This document shows, in pieces, positions 35,305 to 42,617 of a DNA stretch of 42,617 nt (its first letter is position 1; each line of letters starts with the position of its first letter). Source of the DNA: Salinicoccus halitifaciens (GTDB lineage: Bacteria; Bacillota; Bacilli; Staphylococcales; Salinicoccaceae); contig NZ_JAJNCU010000009.1 in assembly GCF_021026095.1 (NCBI RefSeq), forward strand, positions 1 through 42,617, given 5' to 3'. The notes below the pieces were generated by a model. The model worked only from the letters and a program-made list of their open reading frames with translations, made no database searches and was not told the DNA's origin. Position numbers and translations under genes: made by a program.

Positions 35305-36999
35305 TTATTCGTCCCGGCTCAGTTCATTGAAGAACTTTATGATTTCATTGTTCATATCATCAATGTTTTCAGTGTGCATATACTGATGGCCTTCATTTTC
35401 ATAAGCGACGAAATCCACACCTTTACCTTTCCGCTTCATCCTGCCGTACATTTGGTCGGATTCACTGTAAGGAACCCTCACATCATGCTTCGAGTGGAAT
35501 ATTCTGAGCGGTGCCTGTATGTTCATGGCGTTTTCAAGCGGCGCCGTCGCCTCAAAGAAATCATCATGTGTGCCGATGAAGCCGTACTCATGGGAGCGCA
35601 GCTGCCTGCGCCATTTCGACGTATTCTGAAGCAGCGTCTTCAAATGCGATATACCCACGATATCGACAGCACCTTTCCACAACTCCGGATACTGTGTGAT
35701 GGCCATCAGTGTCATAAAGCCGCCGTAGCTCCGGCCCATGATGAATATCTGTTCAGGATCAGCATTACGGGAATTGATCAGATGTTCCCTCAAATATATG
35801 ATGTCATCGAGCGCGTCCAGCCGCTTCAGCTGATCATCCAGGCCGATGTAGAATTTGTGGTAGCCCGTGCTCCCCCTGATGTTCGGCACCGCAATCTGGT
35901 ACCCTTCCCGGTAAAGTTTATAGTACAATTCGTTGAACTCGGGCCGCGCCTGCGATTCCGGCCCGCCGTGTATATGGATCACGGTTTTGACATTCTGGCC
36001 CGGCTGCTTATAAAGGTAATACGGGACATCCAATGCATCGAATGATACATATGTGCCCGTTTCGGTCACGATATCAGTGCCCGCCGGACTGTTGCCGAAC
36101 AGCTTTTCAGATCTGTCCGTCCTGATATCATACTTATAGGCACGGTGGGGTTCAGCCATGCTTGAGTGGAGTATATATAAATGGTCCTTCTCTTTTTTCA
36201 ACGAGTGGATGACACCGTCATCCGGGAACTCAAGCCGCTTCAGGACATCTTCATCAATATCATATTCGTACAGTGTTGAATATCCGTTCTCATTCAGTGT
36301 CAGATAAGCCATGCGCCCTGCCAGTATGAAATGCTCGATGTTCCATTTGAAGTCAGTGAGCCTTCTGTAGTCCCATGTATCTTTATTTAATGAATAAAGG
36401 TTCAAATAGCCGTTTTTGAAGTCGCTGACGAATATGGCTTCCTCTTCGTCCAGTGAACTGTATTTTTTGAACCTGCCTTCCGGGAAAGGCAGCGGCTCCA
36501 TCCTGGCACTTTCAATATCATATATATAAAATTTTGAATCAATGTTTGTAGCATCCTGACTGAGCAGCAGCTGGCCGTCACGGAATTTGGAAATGATTTT
36601 GGTCGGCTTCTGGAATATATTGAGGATGCGGCCCCGGCCTTCCAGATCCGTCATGCACAATTCAAACTCACTCTTCTCCTGATGATTTCTGAAGTACAGT
36701 ATATGCCCGTCCATATAAGTCCCGTAATAATGATAATGATCCGGGGCGGCTGTAAGCTCGAAACCATTATTTGCGAGTTTGAACTGTTCACGTTCATTGC
36801 CGTTGTAATCCGTCGAAATCATCAGGCGGTCATTGACGAACCAGTAATTTTTGACGTTCTGCACCTCGTGCGTCACCTGTTCTGTCGAACCGTCCGCAAG
36901 GTTGTATCTATGCAGCTCGCGCTTCCCCGTCTCGTCGCTGATGTAGTATAAGAAGCCTTCTTTTAATTTCATGTTCAGGTACTTTATAAAATTGGTCAT
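35305..36999 (-). CDS. S9-family prolyl oligopeptidase-like serine peptidase
   Basis: This 564-residue protein has an N-terminal beta-propeller (about residues 10-300) and a C-terminal alpha/beta hydrolase. The nucleophile is Ser in M-G-R-S-Y-G-G-F near residue 415. The acid is in S-K-H-D-V-R-V-P near residue 505, and the histidine is in N-E-G-H-Q-Y near residue 540. A family pattern I-H-G-G-P-E-S-Q near residue 340 forms the oxyanion side. There is no signal peptide. The ATG at 36999 has GGAAGGG 8 nt upstream. The closest type is acylaminoacyl peptidase, but the substrate is unknown. It is a single gene. Confidence 0.88.
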   Translation of the reverse strand: MTNFIKYLNMKLKEGFLYYISDETGKRELHRYNLADGSTEQVTHEVQNVKNYWFVNDRLMISTDYNGNEREQFKLANNGFELTAAPDHYHYYGTYMDGHILYFRNHQEKSEFELCMTDLEGRGRILNIFQKPTKIISKFRDGQLLLSQDATNIDSKFYIYDIESARMEPLPFPEGRFKKYSSLDEEEAIFVSDFKNGYLNLYSLNKDTWDYRRLTDFKWNIEHFILAGRMAYLTLNENGYSTLYEYDIDEDVLKRLEFPDDGVIHSLKKEKDHLYILHSSMAEPHRAYKYDIRTDRSEKLFGNSPAGTDIVTETGTYVSFDALDVPYYLYKQPGQNVKTVIHIHGGPESQARPEFNELYYKLYREGYQIAVPNIRGSTGYHKFYIGLDDQLKRLDALDDIIYLREHLINSRNADPEQIFIMGRSYGGFMTLMAITQYPELWKGAVDIVGISHLKTLLQNTSKWRRQLRSHEYGFIGTHDDFFEATAPLENAMNIQAPLRIFHSKHDVRVPYSESDQMYGRMKRKGKGVDFVAYENEGHQYMHTENIDDMNNEIIKFFNELSRDE

Positions 37000-37030
37000 T
37001 TCTTCATCCCTTCCAATGTCATTTAATACA

Positions 37031-37075
37031 AAAATACCCTAAACCTCCCGAGTTGGAAAGGTTTAGGGTATTTTA
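37031..37075 (-). terminator. Terminator after the Usp-like gene
   Basis: AAAATACCCTAAACCT and AGGTTTAGGGTATTTT form a 16-bp stem with a 12-nt loop. It begins directly at the stop codon of the preceding gene. Confidence 0.85.
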
Positions 37076-37690
37076 TCAGAAATCCTCCACTATGCCTTCT
37101 GTAATTTTGCGTTCAATGAGCCTGTTGCCGACATATATATAAATGACACCTGTCTCAAAATCCGTGTAATTCGATTTGTAGTATACAGCTTCATAATCAT
37201 AGTCGTTATCAATATTATCGACAATCCTGTAGGCACCGTCAATCTTTTTGAGGAATACTCTCTTACCGGATGCATATTCGAAGAAGTCATTATCCACAGC
37301 CAGATTGAACGGTATAAAAGATAAATAGGTCTCCGGCATCTTACTCAGTATATAGCTGGAAAGCGACCCCTGCAGAATCAAATCCATCAGCTGTTCTCTG
37401 TCCTCGCCGATGATCAAATGATCCGTCTTCTTCTTCTGGGCATATTGAACCGCTTTTTCAAATGCATGCTTAGGCGAACACTCAATGATATCCAGATTAC
37501 AGTTCAGTTCTTCCGCACGGTTTTTGATCAGCTGGAAGTCCACTTCTTTGTTGTACTTCAACTCTTCGGAACTGATATCAACGACAAGGATATTAAGGTT
37601 ATCGTCATCATGAACCAGCTCCAGGGCATGTTTGATCATGCTTTCACCTTGGATACCATACTCTATCATAATCGTAACGTTTTTACCCAT
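37076..37690 (-). CDS. Universal-stress-protein-like domain protein
   Basis: This 204-residue protein has a first half (residues 1-110) with a Usp/Rossmann-like pattern: V-T-I-M-I-E-Y-G, then a helix, L-N-I-L-V-V-D, A-V-Q-Y-A-Q-K-K and D-H-L-I-I-G-E. The ATP-binding G-x-x-G loop is reduced to G-E-D-R-E, followed later by L-Q-G-S-L-S-S-Y-I-L. The second half (130-204) is a beta-rich extension I do not recognise. The ATG at 37690 lies 7 nt after GAGGAG. Its neighbours are psuG and the S9 peptidase; no operon link is clear. Confidence 0.65.
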   Translation of the reverse strand: MGKNVTIMIEYGIQGESMIKHALELVHDDDNLNILVVDISSEELKYNKEVDFQLIKNRAEELNCNLDIIECSPKHAFEKAVQYAQKKKTDHLIIGEDREQLMDLILQGSLSSYILSKMPETYLSFIPFNLAVDNDFFEYASGKRVFLKKIDGAYRIVDNIDNDYDYEAVYYKSNYTDFETGVIYIYVGNRLIERKITEGIVEDF

Positions 37691-37770
37691 AACTAATCTC
37701 CTCTGATCCATAGATATGATATAGGATGATTATAACATCTTGTCACAGAATTGTTACATGTTAATTGAAT

Positions 37771-38679
37771 TTATTTGTGATAGCTTACAGCAATCCGTGT
37801 ACCGACTTCAGCATTGTTCTTTACAAGTCTGATGTTCGTCTCAAGGCTTTTACCTTCCGTCGACTCCACGACTTTGCTGAGGAGGAAAGGTGTTGAATCT
37901 TTACCGTGTATGCCTTTTTCCCCGGCTTCCCGTACAGCCTCATTGATGACGCTGTCGATGTAGTCCTTATCCATCGCATCCTCTTCCAAAATCGGGTTCG
38001 CCACGACGATGCCGCCTTCAAGACCCAGTTCGTATTTGACCCTGGCGATATCTGCGATCTCTTCCACCGTCTCACTTGTCGCATTCAGCTTGATACCGCT
38101 CTCGCGGGTGAAGAATGCAGGCAGTTCATCCGTCTGATAGCCGATTACAGGCACACCTTTCGTCTCAAGGTATTCCATCGTCTTATCAAGATCCAGAATC
38201 GATTTCGCACCTGCACAGATCACGACAACATCAGTCTGAGCAAGTTCCTCCAGATCCGCAGAAATATCCATCGTTTCCTCGACACCACGGTGTACCCCGC
38301 CGATGCCGCCTGTGACGAAGAAGCGTATGCCTGCCATCTCCGCACAGATCATTGTGGAAGCCACCGTCGTCGCCCCCAGCTGCTTCGTTGCGACCACCTG
38401 GGCCATATCGCGCCTTGATACTTTGGCGACACCATCCGTATTCGCCATGATTTCAAGTTCTTCATCGGTAAGGCCGATTTTGATCTTACCGTCGATGATG
38501 GCGATCGTTGCCGGCACGGCACCGTTGTCCCGTACAATCTGCTCGACTTCTTTAGCCATCTCCACGTTTTGAGGGTAAGGCATGCCATGTGAGATGATTG
38601 TGGATTCCAGCGCCACTACGGGTTTATTTTCATCCAGTGCTTTCTGCACTTCTTCTGTAATGCTTAAATATTGTTTCAT
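37771..38679 (-). CDS. psuG: Pseudouridine-5'-phosphate glycosidase
   Basis: This 302-residue enzyme cleaves pseudouridine 5'-phosphate to uracil and ribose 5-phosphate. Family motifs include [15 protein letters not shown] near residue 20, and T-V-A-S-T-M near residue 105 with a nearby conserved Lys region. [12 protein letters not shown] near residue 122 and the K-D-S-T-P-F-L-L end near 260 are also present. Its ATG overlaps the stop of psuK by 4 bp (ATGA), so the kinase and glycosidase are coupled. Together they return uracil from modified RNA. Confidence 0.94.
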   Translation of the reverse strand: MKQYLSITEEVQKALDENKPVVALESTIISHGMPYPQNVEMAKEVEQIVRDNGAVPATIAIIDGKIKIGLTDEELEIMANTDGVAKVSRRDMAQVVATKQLGATTVASTMICAEMAGIRFFVTGGIGGVHRGVEETMDISADLEELAQTDVVVICAGAKSILDLDKTMEYLETKGVPVIGYQTDELPAFFTRESGIKLNATSETVEEIADIARVKYELGLEGGIVVANPILEEDAMDKDYIDSVINEAVREAGEKGIHGKDSTPFLLSKVVESTEGKSLETNIRLVKNNAEVGTRIAVSYHK

Positions 38680-39770
38680 TTGATTTCCTCCAGATTTTTG
38701 ATTAATTGATATTCATCCAGGTCCTGCCTGACCGTATAGCTGGTCTCTATCGTTTTCCTGCTGTTGATCATGCCGAGTCTGATCGTGTCTTCCATATCCA
38801 TACCCTTTAACCAGCCGTAAATCACGGCAGCGGAGAAAGAATCACCCGCACCGGTCACATCCACGACATCCGCAGAAGCTTCTATTTCATATACAGAAGC
38901 CTTGCCTCCGGAACTGTATACAAGGGACTTGGAACCATTCGTGACGATGACATGCTCTACACCTTCTCTGTTCCATCTGCCTGCCGCATCGCGCAGATCA
39001 TCTTCACTCTCTATGGAGATATCGAAATATGCTTCCGTCTCATCCCGGTTCACAATCATCCAGTCCACTGCATGAAGATTATGCGGCATATTTTTCATCT
39101 TCGGCCCCGAGACCGGTATCAGCACGAGTTTTATTCCGTACTTTTCTGCATAGGAACATAAAAATTCAAGAGAGGCTTTCGGGATGTTCAAGTCGACGAC
39201 GATGCACCTGGCACGCTTTAATATATAGCTGTTTTGTATCAGTACTTCCGGCGTCAGCTCGTCATAGACCGCCATATCCGCAAAACCATATTCCATCTCA
39301 CCATTTCCACTGATCAATGCAGTATAGGATCCGGTGCTCTTATTCCCGATCTGATGGACATAGTCAAGATTGATGAAAGGTGCACTGAGCGACTTGATGG
39401 TCTCCCACTCGCTGTCCACGCCGCATGCAGTAATCAATGTGACATCCTGGGAAAGACGGCCGAGGTTCTCACTGATGTTCCTTGCCACCCCGCCGACGGA
39501 CTTTGTCGACTCGATTGGATTCGAGGTTCCGTGAATCAGCTTTTCTTTGACGTAGAACTTCCGGTCAACGTTCGCCGCACCGATGCAGACGATCGGGTAC
39601 TCATCGTTCAGTACGTAAGCCTTGCCCTGAACATACTCCTTCTTGATCAGTCCCGATATGATGTTCGCGACCGCCGAACGTGAGAGCCCGACCTTCTCCG
39701 CCAGCTCCTGCTGAGAGATGAAGGGATTCTCTTTTATAAGATCGAGCACCATCTGTTCCTTCTGGTTCAT
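38676..39770 (-). CDS. psuK: Pseudouridine kinase with N-terminal helix-turn-helix
   Basis: This 364-residue fusion has a winged helix-turn-helix ([16 protein letters not shown] near residue 20) in residues 1-60. A PfkB-type sugar kinase fills residues 65-364, with G-G-V-A-R-N-I-S near residue 95 and the catalytic D-V-T-G-A-G-D-S-F near residue 310. It phosphorylates pseudouridine for PsuG. The ATG at 39770 is 7 nt after GGAGG; 39773 is the other candidate. Two palindromes sit in its promoter (39784-39814), so the DNA-binding part may repress its own operon. Confidence 0.9.
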   Translation of the reverse strand: MNQKEQMVLDLIKENPFISQQELAEKVGLSRSAVANIISGLIKKEYVQGKAYVLNDEYPIVCIGAANVDRKFYVKEKLIHGTSNPIESTKSVGGVARNISENLGRLSQDVTLITACGVDSEWETIKSLSAPFINLDYVHQIGNKSTGSYTALISGNGEMEYGFADMAVYDELTPEVLIQNSYILKRARCIVVDLNIPKASLEFLCSYAEKYGIKLVLIPVSGPKMKNMPHNLHAVDWMIVNRDETEAYFDISIESEDDLRDAAGRWNREGVEHVIVTNGSKSLVYSSGGKASVYEIEASADVVDVTGAGDSFSAAVIYGWLKGMDMEDTIRLGMINSRKTIETSYTVRQDLDEYQLIKNLEEIK

Positions 39771-39783
39771 CATTACACCTCCA

Positions 39784-39814
39784 AAACATTTGTTTTAGTT
39801 TCAAACAATTGTTT
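39784..39814. promoter_or_regulatory. Paired palindromes before psuK
   Basis: AAACATTTGTTT (39784-39795) and the perfect palindrome AAACAATTGTTT (39803-39814) are 19 bp apart. They lie between the psuK start and a -10-like TATATTATAA on the minus strand. Confidence 0.55.
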
Positions 39815-39920
39815 ATAATATACCACAGAATGATGAAATTCACATCACTTTATATGTATTTTCAAAATAAAGAAATCTCTTTATAACCCTTACAAAATCT
39901 TAATATATTTTACACAGCTA

Positions 39921-39950
39921 TTGACTTGGTATCAGGCGATGGGTTATAAT
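39921..39950 (+). promoter_or_regulatory. Promoter of tRNA-Leu(CAA)
   Basis: TTGACT, an 18-bp spacer and TATAAT lie 28 bp before the tRNA. Confidence 0.8.
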
Positions 39951-39977
39951 TCTATTGTTGCTTAAAAATATTGCGAT

Positions 39978-40062
39978 GCCACCATGGCGGAATTGGCAGA
40001 CGCGTCGGACTCAAAATCCGATGGCCGTAAAGGCCGTGCCGGTTCGACCCCGGCTGGTGGTA
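39978..40062 (+). tRNA. tRNA-Leu(CAA)
   Basis: This is an 85-nt class II tRNA with a G-C-C-A-C-C-A acceptor, CTCAAAA anticodon loop and long variable arm. CCA is not encoded. It is on the plus strand, facing the minus-strand tRNA array, and has its own promoter and terminator. Confidence 0.95.
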
Positions 40063-40075
40063 CTAAATGAGATAT

Positions 40076-40114
40076 AAAGGCCTTCAACTACATTGTTGAA
40101 GGTCTTTTTTATAT
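40076..40114 (+). terminator. Terminator of tRNA-Leu(CAA)
   Basis: AGGCCTTCAAC-tacatt-GTTGAAGGTCT is followed by TTTTTT. Confidence 0.9.
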
Positions 40115-40159
40115 GTAAAATCGGACTATTATTCCTTAAATAAGACGCCGTACCCAACC

Positions 40160-40240
40160 ACAATATCAGAAGAAGCTCTAATGACTCATCATCTAAAGTC
40201 TGATGGTCCTAAAGGCCATACCCGGTCTGTAATACCAGTC
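40160..40240 (+). pseudogene. Decayed tRNA-Leu remnant
   Basis: TCTGATGGTCCTAAAGGCC and the following CCGGT line up with the anticodon stem, variable arm and T-arm of the functional tRNA-Leu 180 bp upstream. The anticodon and T-arms no longer pair, so this is not a working tRNA. The rest of the 40063-40364 gap holds only terminators. Confidence 0.6.
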
Positions 40241-40275
40241 CCCTGGAGACACTCTCCAAGGGTGTTTTTTTATTA
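40240..40275 (+). terminator. Terminator after the tRNA-Leu remnant
   Basis: CCCCTGGAGA-cac-TCTCCAAGGG pairs with one mismatch and is followed by TGTTTTTTT. Confidence 0.75.
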
Positions 40276-40293
40276 CATATATTTTTAAACATT

Positions 40294-40326
40294 AAAAAAC
40301 CGGCTGCATAAGCAACCGGCCGGTTT
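40294..40326 (-). terminator. Terminator of the tRNA array
   Basis: On the minus strand AACCGGC and GCCGGTT pair around a 14-nt loop, followed by a T-run. It lies 40 bp after the last tRNA. Confidence 0.85.
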
Positions 40327-40364
40327 ATAACAATCAATTTAATTATGAAACAAAATAAATAAAA

Positions 40365-40439
40365 TGGAGCGGAAGATAGGATTTGAACCTATGTCTTGCT
40401 TCAGGAAGAAGCATGTTCTAAACACTGAACTACTTCCGC
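40365..40439 (-). tRNA. tRNA-Gly(TCC), atypical D-loop
   Basis: This 75-nt tRNA with encoded CCA has acceptor and discriminator identical to the tRNA-Gly(GCC) of the same array. The D-loop reads AGTGTTTA and lacks the invariant GG at 18-19. The anticodon loop CTTCCTG has T at position 37 and can extend its stem by a C-G pair. The variable loop is 4 nt. This pattern is that of staphylococcal non-proteinogenic tRNA-Gly, which serves Fem transferases. Confidence 0.85.
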
Positions 40440-40459
40440 ATTGTATGGAAGGATTGCAA

Positions 40460-40530
<71 letters not shown>

Positions 40531-40537
40531 AGAAAAA

Positions 40538-40609
40538 CTGGGCTGGAAGGATTCGAACCCTCGCATGACGAGACCAAAACCCGTTGCCTTACCGCTTGGC
40601 TACAGCCCA
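40538..40609 (-). tRNA. tRNA-Gln(TTG)
   Basis: This is a 72-nt cloverleaf with anticodon loop TTTTGGT. CCA is not encoded. Confidence 0.95.
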
Positions 40610-40615
40610 ATAAAA

Positions 40616-40692
40616 TGGGGCGACCGATGGGAATCGAACCCACGAATGCCGGAGCCACAATCCGGTGCGTTAACCACTTCGCCACGATCGCC
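40616..40692 (-). tRNA. tRNA-His(GTG)
   Basis: The anticodon loop is TTGTGGC. The extra G at position -1 opposite C73 is encoded, and CCA is encoded. Confidence 0.95.
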
Positions 40693-40695
40693 ATA

Positions 40696-40769
40696 TGGCA
40701 GGGGTAGTAGGAATCGAACCCACACCAAAGGTTTTGGAGACCTCTATTCTACCATTGAACTATACCCCT
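40696..40769 (-). tRNA. tRNA-Trp(CCA)
   Basis: This is a 74-nt cloverleaf with anticodon loop TCCAAAA. The 3' CCA is encoded. Confidence 0.95.
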
Positions 40770-40773
40770 AAAA

Positions 40774-40854
40774 TGGTGGGGGGCAGATTCGAACTGCCGA
40801 ACCCGAAGGAGCGGATTTACAGTCCGCCGCGTTTAGCCACTTCGCTACCCCACC
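40774..40854 (-). tRNA. tRNA-Tyr(GTA)
   Basis: This is an 81-nt class II tRNA with anticodon loop CTGTAAA and a medium variable arm. CCA is not encoded. Confidence 0.95.
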
Positions 40855-40857
40855 AAA

Positions 40858-40933
<76 letters not shown>

Positions 40934-40943
40934 TGAGAAAAGG

Positions 40944-41016
40944 TGGTCCAGGACGGAATCGAACCGCCGACACAAGGATTTTCAATCCTTTGCTCTACCG
41001 ACTGAGCTACTGGACC
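40944..41016 (-). tRNA. tRNA-Phe(GAA)
   Basis: The anticodon loop is TTGAAAA. The gene ends in A followed by CCT, so CCA is not encoded. Confidence 0.95.
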
Positions 41017-41034
41017 TGCCTATGTAATTAAAAA

Positions 41035-41110
41035 TGGCGGTCCCGACGGGAATTGAACCCGCGATCTCCTGCGTGACAGGCAGGCATGTTAACCGCTACA
41101 CCACGGGACC
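41035..41110 (-). tRNA. tRNA-Asp(GTC)
   Basis: The anticodon loop is CTGTCAC and CCA is encoded. With G34 it is a substrate for queuosine, and queG is in this window. Confidence 0.95.
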
Positions 41111-41123
41111 ACTAAAAAAAGTA

Positions 41124-41197
<74 letters not shown>

Positions 41198-41218
41198 ATA
41201 ATAATATTAAAATAATAA

Positions 41219-41311
41219 TGGCGGAGGAAGAGGGATTCGAACCCCCGCGGGCCGTTAAGCCCCTGTCGGTTTTCAAGACCGATCCCTTCAGCCGAACTTG
41301 GGTATTCCTCC
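41219..41311 (-). tRNA. tRNA-Ser(TGA)
   Basis: This is a 93-nt class II tRNA with anticodon loop TTGAAAA and a long variable arm. CCA is encoded. Confidence 0.95.
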
Positions 41312-41335
41312 GTATGAAAAAAGCATTTAAAAAGA

Positions 41336-41412
41336 TGGTGGACCTTGCAGGACTCGAACCTGCGACCCAACGGTTATGAGCCGTTTGCTCTGACCAACTG
41401 AGCTAAAGGTCC
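41336..41412 (-). tRNA. tRNA-Ile(CAT), lysidine-dependent
   Basis: The loop is CTCATAA with acceptor GGACCTT, which matches the Bacillus minor isoleucine tRNA whose C34 is changed to lysidine by TilS. Elongator methionine tRNA is the next gene, as in the Bacillus rrnB order. Confidence 0.75.
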
Positions 41413-41416
41413 AATA

Positions 41417-41490
41417 TGGCGGCGGAGGGGATCGAACCCCCGACCTCACGGGTATGAACCGTGCGCTCTAGCCAGCTGAGCTACACCGCC
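41417..41490 (-). tRNA. Elongator tRNA-Met(CAT)
   Basis: The acceptor is GGCGGTG with loop TTCATAC, typical of the Bacillales elongator. CCA is not encoded. Confidence 0.9.
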
Positions 41491-41515
41491 ATGGTAAACT
41501 CAATGTTTTAAATAA

Positions 41516-41591
41516 TGGTGGAGACTAGCGGGATCGAACCGCTGACCTCCTGCGTGCAAGGCAGGCGCTCTCCCAGCTGAGCTAAGCCCCC
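41516..41591 (-). tRNA. tRNA-Ala(TGC)
   Basis: The loop is CTTGCAC. The acceptor includes two G-T pairs, and CCA is encoded. Confidence 0.95.
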
Positions 41592-41617
41592 ATTATGATG
41601 AGTATAAGTGAATCAAG

Positions 41618-41691
41618 TCGGGAAGACAGGATTCGAACCTGCGACCCCTTGGTCCCAAACCAAGTGCTCTACCAAGCTGAGCTACTTCCCG
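41618..41691 (-). tRNA. tRNA-Pro(TGG)
   Basis: The loop is TTTGGGA. CCA is not encoded. Confidence 0.95.
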
Positions 41692-41700
41692 TAATTTAAG

Positions 41701-41774
<74 letters not shown>

Positions 41775-41788
41775 ATAAGAATGAAATA

Positions 41789-41877
41789 TGGTGCCGAGGA
41801 CCGGAATCGAACCGGTACGATAATCACTTATCGCAGGATTTTAAGTCCTGTGCGTCTGCCAATTCCGCCACCCCGGC
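41789..41877 (-). tRNA. tRNA-Leu(TAA)
   Basis: This is an 89-nt class II tRNA with loop CTTAAAA. CCA is encoded. It is a predicted TrmL substrate. Confidence 0.95.
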
Positions 41878-41918
41878 TAACTTATTAAGACATGATTCTG
41901 ATACTATGAATAATTATA

Positions 41919-41993
41919 TGGAGCGGAAGACGGGATTCGAACCCGCGACCCCCACCTTGGCAAGGTGGTGTTCTACCACTGAACTACTTCCGC
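41919..41993 (-). tRNA. tRNA-Gly(GCC)
   Basis: The loop is TTGGCAA and the D-loop has an intact GG. CCA is encoded. It is the ordinary protein-making glycine tRNA of this cluster. Confidence 0.95.
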
Positions 41994-42010
41994 ATATACA
42001 ATTTTAATAG

Positions 42011-42093
42011 TGCGGGTGAAGGGAGTCGAACCCCCACGCCGTAAAGGCACTAGATCCTAAGTCTAGCGTGTCTGCCAGTTCCACCACACCCGC
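42011..42093 (-). tRNA. tRNA-Leu(TAG)
   Basis: This is an 83-nt class II tRNA with loop CTTAGGA. The 3' end is followed by CTA, so CCA is not encoded. Confidence 0.95.
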
Positions 42094-42094
42094 G

Positions 42095-42170
42095 TGGTGA
42101 GCCATAGAGGATTCGAACCTCTGACCCTCTGATTAAAAGTCAGATGCTCTACCGACTGAGCTAATGGCTC
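42095..42170 (-). tRNA. tRNA-Lys(TTT)
   Basis: The loop is CTTTTAA. CCA is encoded, and the gene is separated from the next by a single base. Confidence 0.95.
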
Positions 42171-42187
42171 ATACTTGATGAAGAAAA

Positions 42188-42263
<76 letters not shown>

Positions 42264-42268
42264 ATAAA

Positions 42269-42344
42269 TGGTGGAGAATGACGGGTTCGAACCGCCGACC
42301 CTCTGCTTGTAAGGCAGATGCTCTCCCAGCTGAGCTAATTCTCC
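42269..42344 (-). tRNA. tRNA-Val(TAC)
   Basis: The loop is CTTACAA. CCA is encoded. It is the first tRNA after 5S rRNA, the usual order in Bacillales. Confidence 0.95.
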
Positions 42345-42388
42345 AAAATAAAAACATGATGCTGATATTCAATTGATAAAAATGAATT

Positions 42389-42503
42389 GCCTGGCAGCGT
42401 CCTACTCTGGCAGGACGTATGTCCAACTACCATCGGCGCTGGAGAGCTTAACGGCTGTGTTCGGCATGGGAACAGGTGTGGCCTCTCCGCCATCGCCACC
42501 AGA
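42389..42503 (-). rRNA. rrf: 5S ribosomal RNA
   Basis: The minus strand reads TCTGGTGGCGATGGCGGAGA at the 5' end and ends GACGCTGCCAGGC, with the family motifs CCATGCCGAACAC and GCGCCGATGGTAG. It is the last rRNA of an operon whose 23S and 16S genes lie to the right. The 42504-42617 spacer has a small hairpin (TGATTACA/TGTAATCA) and perhaps the very end of 23S; no other gene is visible. Confidence 0.96.
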
Positions 42504-42617
42504 CAATTATTGATTACAGAATGTGTAATCAATGTTGAATGTCATGTACATTCAAAACCATATAGAAGCCAAGCAGTGCAGAAAACCTACACGGTACAAA
42601 TCTTTGAATAAGTCATC

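Overview
The window is a low-to-moderate-GC Gram-positive chromosome segment, most likely from a non-Staphylococcus member of Staphylococcaceae such as Salinicoccus or Jeotgalicoccus. The reasons are the yhaM-yhaN-yhaO set, an AirSR-type two-component pair with an S-C-W-C redox motif, CopY and CadC metal switches, PsuK with a helix-turn-helix, and a long tRNA array behind 5S rRNA whose order matches Staphylococcus and Bacillus and ends in Cys-Gly. The genus is an inference; nothing in the window proves it.

Layout. Bases 1-5200 hold the minus-strand operon yhaO-yhaN-yhaM (Mre11/Rad50-like pair plus 3'-5' exoribonuclease). Bases 5200-9070 hold yheA, a DUF445 membrane protein, an XRE regulator and a dicarboxylate/amino-acid:cation symporter. 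At 9075-12700 the AirSR-like oxygen/redox sensor pair diverges from a thiol-disulfide pair (BdbC/DsbB-like protein and membrane-anchored thioredoxin) and an RluA-type pseudouridine synthase. Bases 12759-17845 are a fumC-ppx-ppk operon (fumarase and polyphosphate turnover). Then come an acidic orphan protein, a NagB-like degenerate protein, an HdeD-type membrane protein, a 37-residue membrane peptide gene with its own promoter and terminator, and a 500-bp non-coding stretch with a strict 52-bp periodic repeat.

Bases 20184-24710 hold queG-trmL-nitroreductase on the minus strand and, divergently, a Vga-family ABC-F protein with a DUF488 partner. The ABC-F gene has a roughly 230-nt leader containing a promoter, a tiny upstream ORF, a long-range helix and a terminator abutting the start codon, which is the layout of a ribosome-controlled attenuator. 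Bases 24764-30167 are a metal-defence island: copY-copB for copper (minus) and cadC-cadA for cadmium/zinc (plus), with visible operators. Bases 30225-39770 hold glycerate kinase, D-serine ammonia-lyase, a DUF6176 protein, Maf, an HD phosphohydrolase, a YceI protein, an S9 peptidase, a Usp-like protein and the psuK-psuG pseudouridine catabolic pair.

From 39978 the window is RNA genes. A tRNA-Leu(CAA) on the plus strand faces a 22-gene tRNA array on the minus strand that follows a 5S rRNA gene. The last tRNA of the array is an unusual tRNA-Gly(TCC) lacking the D-loop GG pair, which resembles the peptidoglycan-dedicated tRNA-Gly species of staphylococci. Between the two transcription units lies a decayed tRNA-Leu copy with its own terminator. 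Most protein genes are ordinary housekeeping or stress genes. The strongest candidates for a second look are the ABC-F leader, the odd tRNA-Gly, the two roughly 51-52 bp periodic repeat arrays, the PsuK double operator and the large hairpin next to the XRE regulator gene.
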